This document shows, piece after piece, positions 60,238-64,000 of a DNA stretch of 64,000 nt. Location of the stretch: NCBI GenBank assembly GCA_014946745.1, contig JADCRD010000002.1:558001-622000 (forward strand). The letters run 5' to 3'. The first letter of the stretch is position 1. Each line of letters starts with the position of its first letter. Source of the DNA: Lysobacterales bacterium. GTDB lineage: Bacteria > Pseudomonadota > Gammaproteobacteria > Xanthomonadales > Xanthomonadaceae. The notes beneath the pieces were generated by a model. That model was not told where the DNA came from, searched no databases, and worked only from the letters and a program-made list of their open reading frames with translations. A program made the position numbers and the translations under genes.

Positions 60238-60846
60238 GTGATTGATCCGGACGGCTATCGCCCGAACGTCGGCATCATCCTGATGCACTCCACCGGCCAG
60301 GTGTTCTGGGCGCGTCGAGTCACCCGTGATGGCTGGCAGTTCCCGCAGGGCGGCATGAACAGTGACGAAACCCCGCTGGAGGCGATGTACCGGGAGTTGG
60401 ACGAAGAAGTGGGCTTGAAGCCGCATCACGTCGAACTGCTCGGTGCCACGCCCGGCTGGCTGCGCTATCGCCTGCCCAGACGCTGCGTGCGTCCCGGCAA
60501 GCGTCCGCTGTGCATCGGTCAGAAGCAGGTGTGGTTTCTGCTGCAGCTGACCGCGCAGGAGAGCGAGGTGCGGCTCGATGCATACGAGACCCCCGAGTTC
60601 GACAGCTGGCGCTGGGTCGATTTCTGGTACCCGCTGGAGCACGTCGTCAGTTTCAAGCGTCGCGTCTACGCGCAGGCGCTGAAGCACCTCGCGCCCTACG
60701 CAGAGCGTGCCAGTGGAGCCACGCTGATGCCACTGGCGCCTCCGACGCTGGAGGCTGACGTCGCCGTGCCGCGGCGCGAGCGGCGTGCGGCCGCCCGCGA
60801 AGCGGCCGGGCTTGGAGGGCGCACACCGGTGGGTGCCGGCAGCTGA
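60238..60846 (+). CDS. rppH: RNA pyrophosphohydrolase RppH
   Basis: The 202-aa product starts at GTG 60238 ([15 protein letters not shown]), preceded by GGAG. The Nudix box is complete: G(G)[21 protein letters not shown]. Other RppH features are [41 protein letters not shown] and [13 protein letters not shown]. RppH removes pyrophosphate from 5'-triphosphate mRNA ends to start decay. The Ala/Arg-rich tail of about 40 residues is longer than in E. coli. Confidence 0.95.
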   Translation: MIDPDGYRPNVGIILMHSTGQVFWARRVTRDGWQFPQGGMNSDETPLEAMYRELDEEVGLKPHHVELLGATPGWLRYRLPRRCVRPGKRPLCIGQKQVWFLLQLTAQESEVRLDAYETPEFDSWRWVDFWYPLEHVVSFKRRVYAQALKHLAPYAERASGATLMPLAPPTLEADVAVPRRERRAAAREAAGLGGRTPVGAGS

Positions 60847-60934
60847 CAGCGCTCGCGGGGTGTTGGCGAGTTCCAGCTGCCGTCGCGGGAGCGTTTGGGA
60901 TTCGGAACGGGCTCCAAGATGACACGGAGCGTTG

Positions 60935-60963
60935 TTGACACTCATTCGTATTTGCGTTGCAAT
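60935..60963 (+). promoter_or_regulatory. Candidate promoter of bfd
   Basis: TTGACA (60935-60940) and TGCAAT (60958-60963) are 17 bp apart, 27 bp before the bfd start codon. The spacer CTCATTCGTATTTGCGT is AT-richer than its surroundings and might overlap an iron-responsive (Fur) site, but no good Fur palindrome is evident. Confidence 0.6.
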
Positions 60964-60990
60964 GGCGACCAGATCCCCCAGGGCTCCGCC

Positions 60991-61173
60991 ATGTACGTCT
61001 GCCTGTGCCACGGCGTCACCGACAAGGCCATCCGCGAAGCCGCGCAAAGTGGCGTCGAGAGTTTGGATGAACTGAGTGCCACCACCGGCTGCGGCAGCAG
61101 CTGCGGCTGCTGCAAGGCGCTGGCGCTGGAGATCCTTGACGCGCACCGTTGTCCCTTCCCCATGGTGGCTTGA
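60991..61173 (+). CDS. bfd: Bacterioferritin-associated ferredoxin
   Basis: The 60-aa protein has the Bfd [2Fe-2S] ligands C4, C6, C38 and C41 in the pattern C-x-C-x31-C-x2-C (YVCLCHGVTDKAIREA, CGSSCGCCKALA). Bfd donates electrons to bacterioferritin to release stored iron. bfr follows on the same strand 237 bp downstream, so each may have its own promoter. Confidence 0.95.
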   Translation: MYVCLCHGVTDKAIREAAQSGVESLDELSATTGCGSSCGCCKALALEILDAHRCPFPMVA

Positions 61174-61410
61174 GGGCGGCTGACAGCCCGCCGCCTCCCG
61201 CGCCAGCGGCGCGCGGACGTGAGGCTCTGCCGCCGCGGGCTCGGTGAGTTCCCCCGATGCGAAACACCGCTCCGAACGCTAGCGTGCGACGGCCGCTCTG
61301 CTGCGGTCTCGTGGCGCTGACAGGCGCTGAGAATGCTTCCGATTGGGCTTTCGCCCTCGTTCGAAACGCCTCGCTAGAGTAGTCGCCCACCGCACCTCGG
61401 GAGAGACGCC

Positions 61411-61881
61411 ATGAAAGGCGACAGCAAGGTCATCGAACATCTGAACCGCGTGCTCTACAACGAGCTCACAGCGATCAACCAGTATTTCCTGCACGCCCGC
61501 ATGCTTCACAACTGGGGGCTGAAAGAGCTCGGCGATCACGCCTACCGCGAGTCGATCGATGAGATGAAGCACGCTGACAAGCTCATCGAGCGGATCCTGT
61601 TTCTCGAGGGGCTGCCCAATCTGCAGCAGCTCGGCAAGCTGTTGATTGGCGAGAATCCCAAGGAAGCTCTCGAGTGCGATCTCAAGCTCGAGCACGCGGC
61701 CGTGCCGGATCTCAAGGCCGGCATCGCCCACTGCGAACAGGCGGGCGACTATGTCTCGCGCGATCTGCTGACCGACATCCTGGAGTCCGAGGAAGAGCAC
61801 ATCGACTGGATCGAGACCCAGCTCGACCTGATTCATCAGCTGGGCGAGCAGAACTACCTGCAGACCAAGCTCGGCGCCTGA
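61411..61881 (+). CDS. bfr: Bacterioferritin
   Basis: The 156-aa protein has the bacterioferritin four-helix bundle. The di-iron ferroxidase ligands E18, E51, H54 and later E94, E127 and H130 are in place, and Met52 (DEMKH) supplies the heme ligand between subunits. It forms 24-mers that store iron as ferric mineral in the cytoplasm. GGGAGAG precedes the ATG. A strong hairpin follows 26 bp after the stop. Confidence 0.96.
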   Translation: MKGDSKVIEHLNRVLYNELTAINQYFLHARMLHNWGLKELGDHAYRESIDEMKHADKLIERILFLEGLPNLQQLGKLLIGENPKEALECDLKLEHAAVPDLKAGIAHCEQAGDYVSRDLLTDILESEEEHIDWIETQLDLIHQLGEQNYLQTKLGA

Positions 61882-61907
61882 GGCGCTGCCAGCGCGGAAC
61901 ACAGCCT

Positions 61908-61936
61908 GGGCCCGCTCTACGCGGGCCCTCTGTTTT
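61908..61936 (+). terminator. Intrinsic terminator after bfr
   Basis: GGGCCCGC-TCTAC-GCGGGCCC is an 8-bp perfect stem followed by TCTGTTTT. Confidence 0.85.
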
Positions 61937-62127
61937 GCGGGGCGCTCCAGGCCGAGACTGGGTTGAGAGGTATCGCCACTGCGCTCGCCCGGCGGGCAAG
62001 CCCGCGCTCGGACGTCGCGAGTCCGGCGCGGGTCTGGACTCACTCTCGCTGCATCAAGCACGTTCCTGCTCGATCCTTGGGCGCGCCCCGGTCGGCGCGC
62101 GGAAGGCTTCGATGGATCAGCGCGTTC

Positions 62128-64000
62128 TCAGGACAGCAGCGCGCGCAGCGCGCTCTCCACGCGCAGGAACTCTGCGACCAGACGCGCCACCAGCAACTGC
62201 GGCTGCGCCAAAGTCGCGGCGCGACCGCCGTGCTCGATCTGACGCGCCAGCTCGGACATGTCTAGCGCACCGAGATTGGCGCTGGTCGACTTCAGCGAGT
62301 GCGCGGCGGCGACGAGGCTTGCCGTGTCGCCGCTGTCGGCGGCGGCCTGCAGGCGCTCCAGGGTGCGCGGCGTGTCCTCCAGAAACACCCGGATCAGGGA
62401 CAGGAACTCAACGCCCATGACCTCGCGAAGATCCTCCACCACCTCGGTGTTCAAGGCGGGGCCGCTGGCGGTGGCGAAGCTCGGCGCGATCGCTGCGGCG
62501 GCTGGCCCCGGGCGCGTGCCGGCGGGCTTCGCTGCCGGCGCGGAAACCGCGAGCTGCGGCGCTGCTTTCGTCGCTGCCGGGGGTTCGGCGGCAGCCTGGG
62601 CGGCCGTTTCGCGATACGGCGACCGTGCCAGCCAGGCGGCCAGGGTGGCGTTGAGCTTGGTGCGGTCGAGCGGCTTGGTCAGGTAGTCGTCCATGCCGGC
62701 TTCGAGACACTTCTCGCGATCGCCGATCATGGCGTTGGCGGTCATGGCGATGATCGGCAACCTTGGCAGGCCTGCTTCGGCTTCGATCTGCCGACGCCGA
62801 CGCGCGGCGGTATAGCCGTCCATCACCGGCATCTGGCAGTCCATTAGCACCAGCGCATAGCGGCCCTGCTTGAGGCGATCCAGGGCTTCCTGGCCGTTCT
62901 CCGCAGCCTCGACTTGAAGCCCGGCCAGGCTGAGGATGCGCATCGCCACCTGACGGTTGACCGGATTGTCTTCGACCAGAAGCGCGCGGCCGCTCAGGGC
63001 ACCGTCACCGACGGACGCGGGCGTGGCAGCCACAGGTGCCGGCGCTGTTGACAGCGCGACGGGTGCCGCACGCCGCGACGGCTCTGACGGCGCTGCCGCC
63101 GGCGCCATCGCGCTTGCGCGTGGCGCCGTCGCGGTTTCGATGTGGACATCCGCAGCGGTGCTCACCGGCAGGCTGGCGGTGACTTCGCCTTCCATGATCT
63201 TGGCCAGCTGCCGACGCATCTCGGGCTCTGGCAAAGCGCGCGCGAGCGGCAGCGAGCGACCGCCTTCCGCAAGGTCCGCCGGCGCCGGCTCGTCGCCCTT
63301 CAGGTAGACGATCTGCAGTTTGGCCAGCGCGTCCTCGCGCAGAATGCTTCGATGCAGGCCCACCGCGGTAGTGCGCACGCTGGCCAAGTCGACCAGCAGC
63401 AGATGGAACGCCCAGTTGCCGGCGCGCTGGGCGGCGGCACGCAGCTTGAACAGCGCGTCCTGGGCGCCGCTGGCGTGGACCAGGGTCACGCCCCAGTTCG
63501 AGGCCGCCAGGGCGAGCTTGCGCTGCAGCGTCGCGTCAGCCGTCACCAGCAGCAGGCGCGAGCCGCCCAGCTCGCGGCGCTCGACCTCCATGTCGCCGAC
63601 CGCCTTCAGCAGCGGAATCTGGAACCAGAAGGTCGAGCCACGGCCAGGCGCGCTGTCGACGCCGATCTGGCCGCCCATGAGATCAACAATGCGCTTGCAG
63701 ATGACCAGACCCAGACCGGTGCCGCCAAAGGTGCGTGTGGTGCTGGCATCGGCCTGCGAGAAAGGCTTGAACAGGCGTGCCGCAGCCTCCGGGGCAATGC
63801 CGACCCCGGTGTCGGTCACCTCGAAGCGAATCTCATGGTGGGTGCGGGTCTCACCGCGTCGGCTGACCATCAGCGAGACGCTGCCGCGATCGGTGAACTT
63901 GATTGCATTGCTGAGCAGATTGGTCAGGATCTGCCGCAGGCGCACAGGGTCGCCGCGCATGGCGAGGCGCACGGCCGGGTCAATCTGCATGGACAGGCGC
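62128..64000 (-). CDS. Hybrid sensor histidine kinase (HATPase, receiver, Hpt), C-terminal part
   Basis: The frame stays open to the window edge, so the sensor and dimerisation parts are missing. Visible domains: HATPase_c (LLSNAIKFTDRG, DTGVGI, FGGTGLGL), a degenerate receiver-like region (LLLVTADATLQRK...LLLVDLASVRT), a true receiver with LLVEDNPVNRQ, phospho-acceptor in LVLMDCQMPVMDG and Lys in YLTKPL, and a C-terminal Hpt domain with AHSLKSTSANLGA (phospho-His). The order is that of BarA/RpfC-type phosphorelay kinases. The output regulator is not in the window. Confidence 0.9.
   Translation of the reverse strand, partial: RLSMQIDPAVRLAMRGDPVRLRQILTNLLSNAIKFTDRGSVSLMVSRRGETRTHHEIRFEVTDTGVGIAPEAAARLFKPFSQADASTTRTFGGTGLGLVICKRIVDLMGGQIGVDSAPGRGSTFWFQIPLLKAVGDMEVERRELGGSRLLLVTADATLQRKLALAASNWGVTLVHASGAQDALFKLRAAAQRAGNWAFHLLLVDLASVRTTAVGLHRSILREDALAKLQIVYLKGDEPAPADLAEGGRSLPLARALPEPEMRRQLAKIMEGEVTASLPVSTAADVHIETATAPRASAMAPAAAPSEPSRRAAPVALSTAPAPVAATPASVGDGALSGRALLVEDNPVNRQVAMRILSLAGLQVEAAENGQEALDRLKQGRYALVLMDCQMPVMDGYTAARRRRQIEAEAGLPRLPIIAMTANAMIGDREKCLEAGMDDYLTKPLDRTKLNATLAAWLARSPYRETAAQAAAEPPAATKAAPQLAVSAPAAKPAGTRPGPAAAAIAPSFATASGPALNTEVVEDLREVMGVEFLSLIRVFLEDTPRTLERLQAAADSGDTASLVAAAHSLKSTSANLGALDMSELARQIEHGGRAATLAQPQLLVARLVAEFLRVESALRALLS

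Noticed and set aside
60935-60960. Fur box in the bfd promoter
   Set aside because: The spacer is AT-rich, but no convincing 19-bp inverted repeat is present; kept only as a remark on the promoter.

Overview
The window is a 64-kb piece of a GC-rich gammaproteobacterial chromosome. Dense codon-biased genes, the bfd-bfr pair, glmU, zapE, rppH, a cytochrome c5-type protein next to an ExeM-like secreted nuclease, and short intergenic repeats of the CCCTCTCCC/GGGATT type all point to the Xanthomonadales (Lysobacterales). The genus cannot be fixed from the sequence alone.

Region 1 (1-26,117) is chromosomal backbone. It holds the start of a MATE exporter, a secreted von Willebrand factor A protein, and a probable zinc-acquisition locus (MerC-like protein on one side; ZrgA-type His-rich protein, ABC ATPase, FtsX-type permease and DUF3299 protein on the other) with a palindrome that looks like a Zur operator in the divergent promoter. 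It continues with a very large PAS/GAF/GGDEF/EAL protein, an M28 peptidase lipoprotein, glmU, a LytS-type kinase with damaged motifs, a cytochrome c, a nuclease lipoprotein, an operon of alpha/beta hydrolase - zapE - GT-C-like membrane protein, a LuxR-family regulator broken by an in-frame amber stop, a PQQ-type sugar dehydrogenase, and a two-gene unit (membrane protein plus coiled-coil protein) of unknown function.

Region 2 (26,118-59,974) is a genomic island of about 33.9 kb inserted in the 3' end of an elongator tRNA-Met gene. It is bounded by a perfect 24-bp direct repeat, and a tyrosine integrase lies next to the tRNA. The old tRNA terminator is left behind just outside the left repeat. 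Cargo from left to right: a Fic protein with a divergent small protein that carries a FicA-like inhibitory motif; an HTH antitoxin with a decayed PIN toxin; HipBA; an unknown 408-aa protein; a complete type I Zorya system (zorA-D); an ASCH protein; a type I restriction system made of hsdR and an HsdM with a fused half target-recognition domain, interrupted by a Schlafen/AlbA-type ATP-binding gene, a second Fic-antitoxin-like gene, a Fic remnant and a duplicated hsdR 5' end; a PLD nuclease-McrB-McrC unit; an unusual operon of a tyrosine recombinase-like protein, an actin-like ATPase and a small ParR-like protein; an AlpA regulator; and the integrase. I see no phage structural, relaxase or type IV secretion genes, so this is a defence island moved by its own integrase rather than a prophage or a complete ICE. 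Two clusters of the same 10-bp iteron, one upstream of the actin/recombinase operon and one between integrase and attachment site, suggest shared control of maintenance or excision.

Region 3 (59,975-64,000) returns to the chromosome: the regenerated tRNA-Met, rppH, bfd, bfr, and the 3' part of a hybrid sensor kinase with receiver and Hpt domains that runs off the window.
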